The notes below the pieces were generated by a model. That model was not told the DNA's origin and did not search any database. It saw only the letters and a list, made by a program, of their open reading frames with translations. From Pisolithus tinctorius (taxonomy: Eukaryota; Basidiomycota; Agaricomycetes; Boletales; Pisolithaceae): a DNA stretch of 64,000 nucleotides. The position numbers and the translations under genes are program-made. Shown here in pieces: positions 23,186 through 33,506 of this stretch (position 1 is its first letter; every line of letters begins with the position of its first letter). Where the stretch lies: contig JANFAH010000002.1 of assembly GCA_024663395.1 (NCBI GenBank), forward strand, positions 3,534,001-3,598,000. Reading direction: 5' to 3'.

Positions 23186-23581
23186 TGTGATGAGACCTAT
23201 CAACAGGGTTTGCTGTAGGCTTGCACCAAGAACCACAAGGAGAAGTAAAGAGAAAGAGAGAGGAGATGGTTTAGAAGCAGAGGACTTTAGGACTCATAGA
23301 TCCAAATGAACTAGCTTAGAGCTAGTTGGGTGATTGAGCAACAGTACTTATAGTATGGTACATGCAGTAATGGTGAGGCATACATGAGGTCTGTGACATC
23401 ATAGTGATGTCATAGTGACATCAAAGTGGAGCAGAATGTACTAGAAGGAGGACACGTGGTAGCAGCAAGGCATGGTCTAGACCGGAGTCTCTGGACCAAG
23501 TCTGATAAGATAAGACAAGACAAGAGATTAGATAAGATGAAAGAAAAGAAAGGAAAGGAAAAGAGAGTACGTATCATAACA
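23186..23581 (-). repeat. Solo LTR H (396 bp)
   Basis: The ends are TGTGATGAG ... ATCATAACA with the exact TSD CTGGT (23181-23185 and 23582-23586). Orientation is inferred as minus, from TGTTATGAT at its 5' end and a TATA-like ACTATAAG. No other copy occurs in the window. It holds the closely spaced octamers TGATGTCA and TGACATCA near 23398-23425. Confidence 0.82.
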
Positions 23582-24820
23582 CTGGTGATCTGGAGTTCAG
23601 GCATGGTGGCCTTCTGAAAGCTGGATGGGTTGTTGGGTATGCACAGGGAAGCCTGATGAGTAGAAGACATGATGATGGGGTCAGGAGAAAACAAGTCTTT
23701 GCAAAGATGCACCTTTTTAACCCTGGGGAACACATGTTCTGTTAGCACAGTGACTGCTGACCTCATGTACCTTAGGGCAGGTCTTGAGGGCTCAGCCCTA
23801 AGGGGGGGATACTGTCATATACTGAGAAACCCACAGTTTGGTCTTATGTTCAGAACACTGAGTTGATGCTGAATGCCGAAATGAACTATGTTCCTCACTA
23901 TACTTTTCTAGTTAGTGTTTGTACTGCCCTCACTTGAGCCAAGGCAGTGTCTGTCCTCAGCTCTCAGACCCCCACCTCCTCACTTGACTTTTAGTTAGTT
24001 CCTGGCATCACTATTTAGTCCCTCACCAGTAACCCCAGCCTTTGGGTTGCCAGTCTTTGGTATATATACTCTATGTACATTGTACTTAGTTCCTCAGTCT
24101 CAATATCAATCTAGTTCACCCCTCAGCTCCTAGCTTAAGCCCAAGATGACTCTTGGCTTTTGCTCCTGACCCCACTCAGCTCTCTCTGACTTCAACCTGG
24201 CTTGTGCAAGGATCTAGTGCATGAGCTAAGACCAAGAGTTGTTGCACCTGGCACTCAGCCTTTGGCCTTCAACCCCCAACCATCATATCCATGACTCTCA
24301 GACTCAGTCCTGGTCCAGTCCAGACCCCTATCCCCTAACTCCGGTCAACTCCGGTCCTAGTCTGGCCTAGAAAACCCAGTCCTGGCCCTAGGAATCCCAA
24401 CTCCAGTCCTGAATAACCTGACTCCAGCCCAGATAACTCATGTCCGGTGTTTTACCCCTATCTCCGGTCCATTCCAGCCTCTCAGCCTTGTGCTGCTCCA
24501 TCCTGGTCCTCCTAGGTCCATGTCCAGGTCACCCAGACATAACTCCAGTCTGTTTTCCTTTGTTTGTACTATATTTAGTCTAGTCCTCTTGTCTGACTTT
24601 TGCTTACTGTACAAACCTGTGTCTGACTCCAGTTATGCTGGTCACCTGGACTTTGACTATTAGTCTTGGCACAGCCTCTGTGGCTGTCCTCTTGCTAATC
24701 CTCTCACTAATAGCTAATTCACAAGTCTGGCTTCATGTTCATTACTCCAGACCAGCCTTGTGTATTTAACCCCTGTACATACTTCATGTCATATACCAAG
24801 AAACCCATGGTTCAGTCTTA

Positions 24821-26392
24821 CAGTGAGGGACAAAAGTGTTGCAATGTTTGTGAGGTGTGAATTGTTGCTGATGTAGCTCGGGCTATTCTGCACAGATAAT
24901 CATGATACCTATACCATTGGAAAGGGATGACTCTAAGCTTTCCAGAGCACTAAGGTTCAGTCAAAACAAAGCAATACATGCTGAGATACACCCTATTCTT
25001 TCCAAAAAGTGCATTGCAACGCTTTTGTCCCTGACTGGTGAAATCATGAAATGTGACCTTTTGATGGGATTGTGGGCATGGAGGATGGGAAAAAATGGTT
25101 ACATAATAAACCACATGATCATCCAGATGATTTGTCAGCATGTAAACAATGACAAACATTGGACTTGTACCATTAATCCTCCCTCTTTTACCACAACTCA
25201 TGAAATCATCTCTCTAGCTCACATGGTCATTTGCTCAAGGAATTCTTATCAAATACTGGAGGCCACCACAGTGCCATCAGTATAACATGCTCTCAGAACC
25301 ATCAGCCCCTTAAAAAACCTGCTGTCAGTCATTCCCTGGACTGTTTCCCCCTCCATGCCTGATGTGTTCTGGGACTAATCAGTACTTGGAAGGCTGAAAA
25401 TGTTGTGGAGGTCAATCTGGCACTTCAGAACATGATGTACAAACCAGTCCCCTCTCAACCAATGCATTTCTGGCACAGGGACAATGGTATGGAAGTTAGG
25501 GAAAGACAAAATCCTCTTTACCCCTGGGTGTCATCAGAAGGATATGCTACTGAACTGCCATGGAGCAGAATCCTGTGCTTCCATCTGGCCCTGAATGTTG
25601 CCTTTGGTCACATATGACCAAATAATCCTTCCCCAGTCATCTACAGTTCAGATCAGAGCAAGATCTAGTGAACCCTCTTATGGTGCTCAGAGCCCAAGGA
25701 GGTTTTGTCTCACCCCAACTTCCATAAATGTTTTCCTGTGCTAGAAATGCATCAGTTGAGAGGGGACTGGTTTGTACATCATGTTCTGAAGTGCCAGATT
25801 GACCTCCACAACATTTTCAGCCTTCCAAGTACTGATTAGTCCCAGAACACATCAGGCATGGAGGGGGAAACAGTCCAGGGAATGACTGACAGCAGGTTTT
25901 TTAAGGAACTGATGGTTCTGAGAGCATGTTATACTGATGGCACTGTGGTGGCCTCCAGTATTTGATAAGAATTCCTTGAGCAAATGACCATGTGAGCTAG
26001 AGAGATGATTTCATAGTTGTGGTAAAAGAGGGAGGATTAATGGTACAAGTCCAATGTTTGTCATTGTTTACATGCTGACAAATCATCTGGATGATCATGT
26101 GGTTTATTATGTAACCATTTTTTCCCATCCTCCATGCCCACAATCCCATCAAAAGGTCACATTTCATGATTTCACCAGTCAGGGACAAAAGCGTTGCAAT
26201 GCACTTTTTGGAAAGAATAGGGTGTATCTCAGCATGTATTGCTTTGTTTTGACTGAACCTTAGTGCTCTGGAAAGCTTAGAGTCATCCCTTTCCAATGGT
26301 ATAGGTATCATGATTATCTGTGCAGAATAGCCCGAGCTACATCAGCAACAATTCACACCTCACAAACATTGCAACACTTTTGTCCCTCACTG
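24821..26392. mobile_element. Fold-back Tc1/mariner-type element, copy 2
   Basis: This 1572-bp element has the TSD TA (24819-24820 and 26393-26394). It has the same structure as copy 1, but its central stretch is in the reverse orientation relative to copies 1 and 3. The internal 217-bp units are 24821-25037 and 26176-26392. Short ORFs in it are by-products of the palindrome. Confidence 0.92.
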
Positions 26393-26643
26393 TAGGTTCA
26401 GAATGCCAGGTCAATGCTGAACGCTGAAGCAAACCCTGTTCTTTACTATACCTTTCTAGTTAGCTTTTGTACTGCCCTCACTTATGCCGAGGCAGTGTCA
26501 ATCTTCAGCTTTCCAATCCCTGCCTCCTCATCTAACTTTTAGTTAGTCCCTTGCACAGCTATTTAGTCCCTCACCAGTAACCTCGGCCTTCGGGTTGCCG
26601 GTCTTCAGTATATATACACTATGTACACTGTACTTAGCTCCCC

Positions 26644-27458
26644 TGTCAAAGTTGGACAACACCCCTGGCTCCTTCTTAGGGCGGAGTTGAAGCGGGTTGG
26701 GCTGCGGAGTACAGAGGTCAAAGTCCGAAGCAAATCCGACCACTGGGTGGCGAGATATTCGACGAACAGTGAGCGGAGGGGTATGAAGGGAAGTTTCGGA
26801 GGCTGAGGTTGGAGTTGGAGCCGGAGATCAGAGGTCGGAGGTCGGATGAGAGGGCGTTGGGTTCAGCTAGTGCGCTGCCCCCTTGCGCGAGCTCAGCCCT
26901 CGTATTTCAGAGGTGGAGCGGACTCAGAGGGAGTGGAGATGAAACTCCAGAGGGGACTGAGAGGGAGTCAAAGGTGGGGACTTTATTCAATATTCGTACT
27001 GATTACATCGGAGTACTACGTGGCCTTATATACAATGTAGGTCAAGGGCAGTGCAGTACGGAATGTAAACCAATAAGTGTATAGTGGGTTAGAGTCCTTC
27101 CGACACAAGGGATAGAGGGTAGGGATGACGGGGACCTTAACTGAGACAAGGAAACTACTACAATGAGGAAGAGAGGGTAAACACCGAAGGAGCAGAAGAA
27201 TGGAGAAAACCGACATGAGGGTGGAACCCTATCTAGAATGCAGGGCTGCAAGTCTGACAGCCCACGTGACCAACCTTAGGGCAGAGTTGAGCGGAGTTGG
27301 TCAGAACATGGATGGGGGACCTCGGAGAGGTGTGGAGATGTGTCAGGAGGGTTGGAGGAGCGCGGGAACACATCGGAGGAGGGCGGAGAAGCGTGGGAAC
27401 ATGTCGGAAAAGGGCAGAGTAGGTGTCAGGGGCTTACGCTGGTGTCATGGTCATGACA
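26644..27458 (-). repeat. Solo LTR G (815 bp)
   Basis: The TSD is TCCCC (26639-26643 and 27459-27463). On the minus strand it runs TGTCATGACC ... TTTGACA with TATATAAGG near 27025 and an RNA-start-like AGTACGAATATTG. The minus-strand motif GCAAGGGGGCAGC-GCACTA-GCTG is near 26870-26890. It is CpG-rich, so probably young. No full element of this family is in the window. Confidence 0.88.
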
Positions 27459-28065
27459 TCCCCAGTCTGAATATCAACTTAGTTCACCCCAAGTCCCCAG
27501 CTTAAGCCCAAGTTGACTCTTGGCTTTTGCTCCTGATCCCCCTCGGCTTTCTCTGACTTCAACCTGGCTTGCACAAGGGTCTAGCACACGAGCTAAGACC
27601 AAGGGTTGTTGCACCTGGTGCTTGGCCTTTGGCCTTCGACCCCTGTCCTAGTCATGAACTTAACACTTCATAGCACTCCAGTCAGAATATCAACTAAGTA
27701 TTACCCTCAACCCTGTACTACTCTCCAAGTCTACTCTATAGCTAAGGCCAAGCCTTAAGCTATCCCTGACCCCTGTCCCAGACCTCTCCCTGGCTTGCAT
27801 AAGGGTACAGCACATAAGCTGAGACCAAGGGAGGAAGATCCAACCCCAGACCAGCTTCCCCTTGTGTGCACTCCAAGACTGGTTGGTTTCCCACACTACT
27901 GGTCTTATTCCTGTGCTCCCAGTTTTAAGTCCAGTCCTCCAGACTTAACCCCTGTCTCCCAGCCTTGACTCTGGCCACCCAGACTGGCCCCTGTCACCCA
28001 GTCTTGAAGCCTGGTCTCCCAAGGGTAAACCTGTACTTCACACCAACCCAGTCATGAACTTAACA

Positions 28066-28448
28066 GGATTTTGCTACCAGTGCTATCCTCTCTGTGAAAT
28101 GTGAAGATGACCTTTGGCAACCTGTTGCTTACTACTCCCACTCCATGTCCCCTCCCAAATGTAACTACCAGGTCTTCAATAAGGAAATGCTCACCATCAT
28201 CCATGCCCTGGAAACCTGATGTCACTACCTGGAGGCCACTCCCTACCAGTTTGAGATCTGGACAGATCATTCTAACCTCCAGTATTTCATGAAAGCACAG
28301 AACTTGGACTGATGCCAGGCACAGTGAGTCAAAGTGTGGAAAGTTGGTGAAAACAAAACAAAACCAACACCAAAGACAAATAAAGAGCAAGTGGTGGTGT
28401 ACCTCCACAGAACCTGGAGGGCAGAAGAATCTAATGTGGGGGGTGCAC
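28066..28448 (+). pseudogene. Ty3 element N1 RNase H remnant and 3' tail
   Basis: RNase H reads ATSAILSVKCED, VAYYSHSMSP, NKEMLTIIHALE and WTDHSNLQYF (28066-28300), with stops near 28220 and 28310. Integrase is absent. Instead about 120 bp lead to a polypurine tract (GGGGGGTGCAC) and LTR F, so this is an internal-deletion remnant. It starts exactly at the end of C1. Confidence 0.8.
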
Positions 28449-28941
28449 TGTGATAGCAGGTGCTCCTAGTGCAAGTTGTTGATGAGTTACACAGGAGAAG
28501 ATGAATGAATGATGAGAGGGTGAGGAATGCTGAACAGAGTGAAGGTATTCAGCCACAAGTACTCCTGGCACAAGTCATCAACAAGTTATGCAGGAGTAGA
28601 TGAATGAGGGATGACCATGAGTGGGATGCTGAGTAGAGTGACAAGCTTCAATAGGACATGCTCCTGGCACAAGTCATTGACAAGTTATGCAGGAGTGAAT
28701 GGATGACTAAGCAAAAGTTGCTGACTAAGTGAGGATGAGACTACAGATGATGAACAATGGTAGATAGACCCTTCTGAATGAGCCTCAACTACCAAGGATA
28801 TGAATGATGACAGATAGACTCTTCTGATTGAGCCTCAACTGTCAATGATGAGTTATGCACTGAACTGACTGCTTGAGTGACTGCTGAATGCTTCTGGATT
28901 GCTTGGGTTGTAGCTAAGTACATGGGGGTTTATATACTGTG
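28449..28941 (+). repeat. N1 3' LTR F, first part
   Basis: It starts TGTGATAGCAGG after the polypurine tract and is interrupted at 28942 by LTR B. TATATACTG is at its end. It contains three ~100-bp tandem repeats at 28456-28715. The rest of this LTR should lie right of the window. Confidence 0.65.
28456..28715 (+). repeat. Three ~100-bp tandem repeats in LTR F
   Basis: The units share GCTCCTGGCACAAGTCAT...CAAGTTATGCAGGAG followed by a GATGAATGA-rich stretch. They begin near 28456, 28559 and 28662. The third unit is partial. A further ~70-bp duplication (AGATAGACTCTTCTGA...CCTCAACT) lies at 28750-28850. Confidence 0.75.
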
Positions 28942-29445
28942 TGTGAAGTACTGGTTTACCCTTGGGTGACCAGACTTCAAGACTGGGTGACAGGGGCTAA
29001 GTCCAGTTGACCAGGGTCAAGGCCAGGAGACAGGGGCTAAGTCCAGTTGGACTGGAGTTAAGGCTGGATGTCAGGGGTTAAGTCTGGAGGTCTGGACTTA
29101 AGACTGGAAGCATGGGAACAAGGCTGGTAGCATGGGAAACTGGCTGGTCTTGGAGCACACACAGGGGAAAGCTGGTCCAGGGTTGGATCTACCTCCCTTG
29201 GTCTCAGCTTGTGCTGTACCCTTATGCAAGCTGAGGAGAGGTCCAGGACAGGGGCTGGGGATAGCCTAAGGCTCAGCCTTAGCTATTGAGTAGACTTGAG
29301 GGGTAACATGGAGTTGAGGGTAATACTAAGTTGATATTCTGACTGGAGTGCCATGAAGTATGTACAGCAGTTAAATACATGAGGCCAGTCCAGAGTAATG
29401 AACATGAGGCTGGACTTGTTGATAAGCTATTAGAAAGATGATTAG
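28942..29445 (-). repeat. LTR B, inverted, truncated on the right
   Basis: It starts TGTGAAGTACTGG, the complement of the LTR B 3' end, and reads through the promoter side until an inverted LTR A begins at 29446. The remainder should lie beyond the window, because H1 sits between. Confidence 0.85.
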
Positions 29446-29768
29446 TGTCAAGTCTGGGCCTACTCTGACCAACTCTGACACTAAATAGAGTCTGGGGAGG
29501 GTTCAGAAGCAAGTCTGACACAGAAGGATAGAACTCTGACTGGCAGAGGGTCAGCAGGGATGAAGTCTGCTGAGACAGAGGTGGAGTGGAGTGAGGGCAT
29601 TGGGTTTAGCTCATGCACTGCCCCCTTGCACAATCTCAGCCCTTGTATTTCAGAGGGAGAGAACAGACAGATAGTCAGAGGTAACTCCAACAGACAGAAG
29701 ATGGAGACAGAGGGAGTAGGAACTAAGTTGATATTTGTACTGAAGAACAGCAGAGTACAGTACATGCT
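29446..29768 (-). repeat. LTR A, inverted, truncated by H1
   Basis: It starts TGTCAAGTCTGG and proceeds to the TATA region (GTACAGTACATGCT), where H1 begins. It is inserted in LTR B. Confidence 0.88.
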
Positions 29769-30353
29769 TGTCATGACCATGCCCAGACCACCCTAGACCA
29801 GCTCTACCCCAGTCTCAACCAGTCTCATCCAACCCATGCCCTGGTCCCAGCCTTAACCCTTTGACCCAGAAATGTGTTAGCTCATGAGGCACTGCTAGGC
29901 AGTGCCCAATCGAGCTGTTCACTCAGTTGGTACTGGGCCAGTGTAATACCCAGCCCATCCACTAGTCCTGCCCTGGTTCCTGGTAATCCCTTTGTTCATA
30001 CTTTGCTTGATAATATCCTTTGTAACACTACTTACCAACCTGTTTACCAATCATCACTGTACTGGTGCAGACCAGTCTCCAGTGCTACATTACACTTAGG
30101 TTACTTCTAGTATTTAAGCCATAGGATAATCTGTTTTAGCCTCAGTCTGAAATCAACTTAGTCTCATCTTAACCTGGTCCCTCCTGTTCTCTGTCTTCTA
30201 CCTCTCAACCAGACTATGGCCCATGCAAGGGAATAGTGCTGTGCCATCAGTTGCTAAGTCCAACAGTCCAAATCCCTTAGTACCTCATATTACCCTCTGA
30301 CCCCCAACTGGACTCTGGACTGGCTTTGGACCAGTAAAGACCTGGACTTAACA
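29769..30353 (+). repeat. H1 5' LTR (family E, 585 bp)
   Basis: It runs TGTCATGACC ... GGACTTAACA. TATTTAAG is at 30111 and the RNA start AGTCTGAAAT at 30144-30153, complementary to 30356-30365 just after the LTR. A solo copy of the same family is at 32717-33302. Confidence 0.92.
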
Positions 30354-30420
30354 GTATTTCAGACTCACACTTGTGTGGGTCACTACCCTTCTGTCCAAGT
30401 CTCAGCAATACTTTCTCAGC

Positions 30421-31925
30421 ATGCCTACCCAAACCAGAACTCAAGCAGCATGGGCACCTACTACCACCAACCCAGATTCCACCTCAGCAGTCAACTTGCA
30501 CTGCACCACTGCCCTGGTGTCCTTAGGGACAGCCAGAAGGTCACCTGGTGAAGTCAACAACTTCAGGGGTTTCTCAGCCCATAAATCCACTACTCCCACT
30601 TCTAATCAACCTTCTGCACCCACTAATGATCCAGATGATGAACTGGACCTGGATGAACCAGATGACTTCAATCCCAGTGGTGATCCCAGTGATGATGGTC
30701 CTGGTGATGATGGGCCAGGAGATGTCCCAGATAATGATGATGAAGAACCCCTCCCAGAGGAGGATGTCAAGCCTGGTGTAACTGTGGTTGATAATCTTGC
30801 CAAAGCCATTGAGCTTCTTGCACATAATGCAGTGTGTCACACTGGCTCTGAGTCCTCTTCCAGAACCAAATTGTGTGAACCAGACACCTTCGATGGGACA
30901 GACCCAAAGAAGCTACACACTTTTCTTATCCAGTGTGAACTCAACCTCTGGGACCAGCCCTGGGCCTTTCGAAGTGACCAGGCTAAGGTCACCTTCATGC
31001 AGTCATTCCTGAAAGGGATGGCTATCAAGTGGTTCAAACTGGACCTACTTGGGACTGAAGACCTGGAGGACTGGCCTTATTGGATGGACTCTTGGAAGGA
31101 GTTCATTATAGAACTCCAAACCACCTTTGGACCTCATGACCCAGTGGCCAATGCTGAAAGCCAGCTAGATCACCTCCAAATGAAAGATAACCACCAGGTC
31201 AACAAGTACATGGTCAAGTTCAACTGGCTTGCCTCACAAGTCTGGGGATATGGTGATGGTGCCCTGCACCACTTCTTCTACACTGGTCTCCCCAACCATA
31301 TCAAAGATGAGGTCTGCCTGGTTGGCAAACCAAGAACCCTGCACAAGCTTTGCCACCTAGCTCAGGAGATTGACACATGTTACTGGGAGTGCAAAGAGGA
31401 GATTCAGCAGTCCAGTAAGCACCAGGGGTCATCCTCTGGTAACAAGTTGACTCCCAACCCTGGTCACAGCACCCAGTCCAAGCCCAGTCAAGATCTGAGT
31501 GTTGCACACAGGTGTTTGCACCTTCTATGCTCATCATGTTTTCTGCAATGTCTGCTTCTGAGGGAAGCATGGAGGGTCAGGGTACTAGTAAACTTGTTGC
31601 CAAGCTTTGTTATCTATGGTGAGCTGGCAATAATTGCAGAAATGGCAACTCCAGTAGCCAGCCCTTGTCCAAACCCACCTCAACCAGTCAGACTGGCTCT
31701 AACGCACCCAAGCCAGACTCAAGCAAGTTAGGCAAAGATGGCAAACTGACACCAGAGGAGCACAAATGTCACAGAGACAACAATCTTTGCATGTTCTGTG
31801 GGGGCACTGGACATTTTGCAGACAAGTGTCCCAAGAAAGCTGGGAAAGCCAAAGCTCACACTGAGGCCACCTCTGAGGCAGCACCAGCCTCAACCTCAGG
31901 CTCTGCCCCTGAGGTAAAAAAATAG
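30421..31925 (+). pseudogene. H1 gag
   Basis: The likely start is the ATG at 30421 (MPTQTRTQAA), by analogy with C1. An Asp/Pro-rich acidic stretch (about 30630-30780) precedes the capsid-like domain (about 30880-31400), and a CCHC knuckle (CMFCGGTGHFADKC) is near 31790-31830. About 150 bp near 31490-31650 without counterpart in C1 shift the frame; I do not recognise it. The end is GTA-AAA-AAA-TAG (stop 31923-31925), with pol at -1. Confidence 0.85.
31916..31925 (+). promoter_or_regulatory. H1 gag-pol -1 frameshift site
   Basis: The heptamer A-AAA-AAA is directly followed by TAG. Pol continues in the -1 frame without a stop to the D insertion and beyond it. C1 has the same site at 16752-16761. 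Confidence 0.7.
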
Positions 31926-31989
31926 GTAGCAGCTCTCAGGACTCCACACAGACTGAGAGCTGCATTGACTCCAGCTGTGCACTCATGGA

Positions 31990-32673
31990 TGTTATGCCCT
32001 TCTTATAGGGCTTTCCTTTTCCATCGTTTTCCCCTGAATCACCAAGTCACGTGTGTCACGTGCCTCGTCACATCACTTGTCCTTGCTGTGGTCGTCCTCG
32101 GTCTGTTGGCTCGGAGAGCCTTTGGATCACCAGTGGTGGTGGTATTTCCAATACCAACTGATGCTGTGTATGCTGTCGTCACTCTGACTTGTAGCTGCGC
32201 CCACAGCTGATGGACATATATTTCATTTTACCCTCCATTCCATTCCCTTCTTGCTCAGTTTGTAGTTCTCAGTTCTGGTGTCAGTGCCCCTCGCTGCAGA
32301 CTGCATCTGCAGCCGGTTTGGCAGTGTCTTTGATCTCTGACACCATATGACTCTTTTATATTTCATTGTTTACTTGTTTACATCTAACTGTGGATGTGTT
32401 TATGGTACAAACCCTGTAGGGGTATTTAAGTAGAGATACTGTACTCTGTATCCCCATTTTTTCGATTTCTTGCAACTCAGCTGTCATCTTTGACTCATAC
32501 TCTGTTCCTCCTCCATCGCAATCTCAGAAGAACTTGCCAGTAGGACGAACCTCTGTCAGTACTTGTCAATAACAAGCAGAGCCATAGGGGTTACGATAAG
32601 TTCGGCCCATAGATTCACCTCGTAACATTCGTGCCTAGTCCATTTGATGAAGTCACTTGTCTCGAGCATAACA
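31990..32673 (+). repeat. D 5' LTR (684 bp)
   Basis: The 8-bp terminal inverted repeat is perfect (TGTTATGC/GCATAACA). TATTTAAG is at 32423. The predicted RNA start region TTTTTCGATTT (32458-32468) is complementary to the first 11 bases after the LTR (32674-32684). Confidence 0.95.
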
Positions 32674-32686
32674 AAATCGAAAAACT
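32674..32686 (+). other. D self-priming primer-binding site
   Basis: AAATCGAAAAACT directly abuts the LTR. Its complement, AGTTTTTCGATTT, occurs intact in the 3' LTR (about 60104-60116) and over 11 bases in the 5' LTR, about 35 bp after the TATA box. This is the arrangement by which Tf1 mRNA primes its own reverse transcription. Confidence 0.8.
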
Positions 32687-32716
32687 CTTGCAGCTTTTGG
32701 AACTTGCTAGACCTCT

Positions 32717-33302
32717 TGTTAAGTCCAGGTCTTCGCCGGTCCAAGGCCGGTCCGGAGTCTGGTCGGGGGTCAGAGGATAGTACGAGATATCAAGAGGTTT
32801 GGACTATTGGACTTAGCGACTGAAGATGCAGCGCTATTCCCTTGCATGGGCCGTAGTCCGGTCGAGAAGCAGAAGACAGATGAACAGGGAGACCGGGTTA
32901 AGACGGGAACTAAGTTGATTTCAGACTGAGGCTAAACAGAATATCCTACGGCTTAAATACTAGAAGTAACCTAAGTGTAACGTAGCACCGGAGACTGGTC
33001 TGCACCAGTACAGCGATGATTGGTAAACAGATTGGTAAGTAATGTTACAAAGAATCTTATCAAGCAAAGAGTATGAACAAGGGATTACCGGGAACCGGGG
33101 CAGGAGATGTGGCTGGGCCGGGTGTTACACTGGCCCGGTACTAACTGAGGGGACAACTCGACTGGGCACTGCCTTGCAGTGCCTCGTGAGCTAACACATT
33201 TCTGGGTCGAAGGATCAAGGCCGGGACCGGGGCAAGGGTTGGACGGGACCGGTCGAGACCGGCATAGAGCCGGTCTAGGGTGGTCTGGGCACAGTCATGA
33301 CA
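32717..33302 (-). repeat. Solo LTR E inside D leader
   Basis: This 586-bp minus-oriented LTR (TGTTAAGTCC ... CATGACA) has the exact TSD CCTCT (32712-32716 and 33303-33307). It belongs to the same family as the H1 5' LTR but is more CpG-rich. Confidence 0.93.
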
Positions 33303-33506
33303 CCTCTTACGAAAAAGTCAAGCTTGTTCCTGGGTTTTCTGAACTTCAACAAAACCCACCTCAAAATCTTCAAACTCTTTGTCTGGCTTAACACTCTACA
33401 GGCAGCCCTTATGGGACTAATACATCACCTCCCTAGAGTCTGGAATCTTTCTCCCCTTTTCATCCACTGACAGGTTTCCTTCAGGATATAAATCCTCCCT
33501 CAGTCC

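Larger units (their letters stand above)
20522..23670 (-). pseudogene. C1 antisense gene: coiled-coil, Zn2Cys6-like protein (interrupted)
   Basis: Read leftwards from the ATG at 23670 (MSST). After an N-terminal segment cut by LTR H come a Glu/Gln-rich coiled coil made of ~10-residue LEAER repeats (23110-22940), the half-cluster CX2CX6C (22846-22814), then the fold-back element, the second half CX2CX6C (21196-21164), a basic/acidic linker, and a final helical region ending at TAG 20522-20524. With both insertions ignored, the spacing fits the fungal Zn2Cys6 binuclear cluster. A few in-frame stops occur in the coil. The layout parallels the family A antisense gene although sequence identity is low. 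Confidence 0.72.
24787..27665 (+). repeat. Solo LTR C inside LTR B, itself interrupted
   Basis: The TSD is CTTCA (24782-24786 and 27666-27670). The LTR sequence lies in three pieces: 24787-24820, 26393-26643 and 27459-27665. It is split by a fold-back element and by LTR G. Confidence 0.9.
24281..28042 (+). repeat. Solo LTR B inside C1 3' LTR, itself interrupted
   Basis: The TSD is CCAAC (24276-24280 and 28043-28047). The first bases are CATCATATCC instead of the TGTCATATCC seen in two other LTR B copies. It ends TACTTCACA. The left part is 24281-24786 and the right part 27666-28042, with a solo LTR C between them. Confidence 0.9.
14386..28065 (+). mobile_element. Ty3/gypsy element C1 with multiple nested insertions
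   Basis: The 5' LTR is 14386-14395 plus 14881-15364, and the 3' LTR is 23813-24280 plus 28048-28065. Inside are gag, pol with a chromodomain, and a long antisense gene. Nested in it are an inverted solo LTR C, two fold-back elements, LTR H, LTR B, a solo LTR C and LTR G. C1 is related to family A and H1 at the protein level but has a different LTR. Flanks ATAGT (left) and GGATT (right) do not match, and the two hosts differ (M1 on the left, N1 on the right). Confidence 0.9.
23813..28065 (+). repeat. C1 3' LTR, split by nested insertions
   Basis: The LTR pieces are 23813-24280 and 28048-28065, together about 486 bp, TGTCATATAC ... CTTAACA. A polypurine tract (AAGGGGGGGATAC) precedes it. The split is caused by LTR B at 24281-28042 with the TSD CCAAC. 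Confidence 0.9.

Noticed and set aside
24902..26311. Repeated ORFs of 60-127 codons inside the fold-back elements
   Set aside because: They occur in mirrored pairs caused by the palindrome and show no transposase motif (no DDD/DDE block).
28456..28715. CRISPR-like or satellite array
   Set aside because: Only three long diverged direct repeats lie inside an LTR, without regular spacers.
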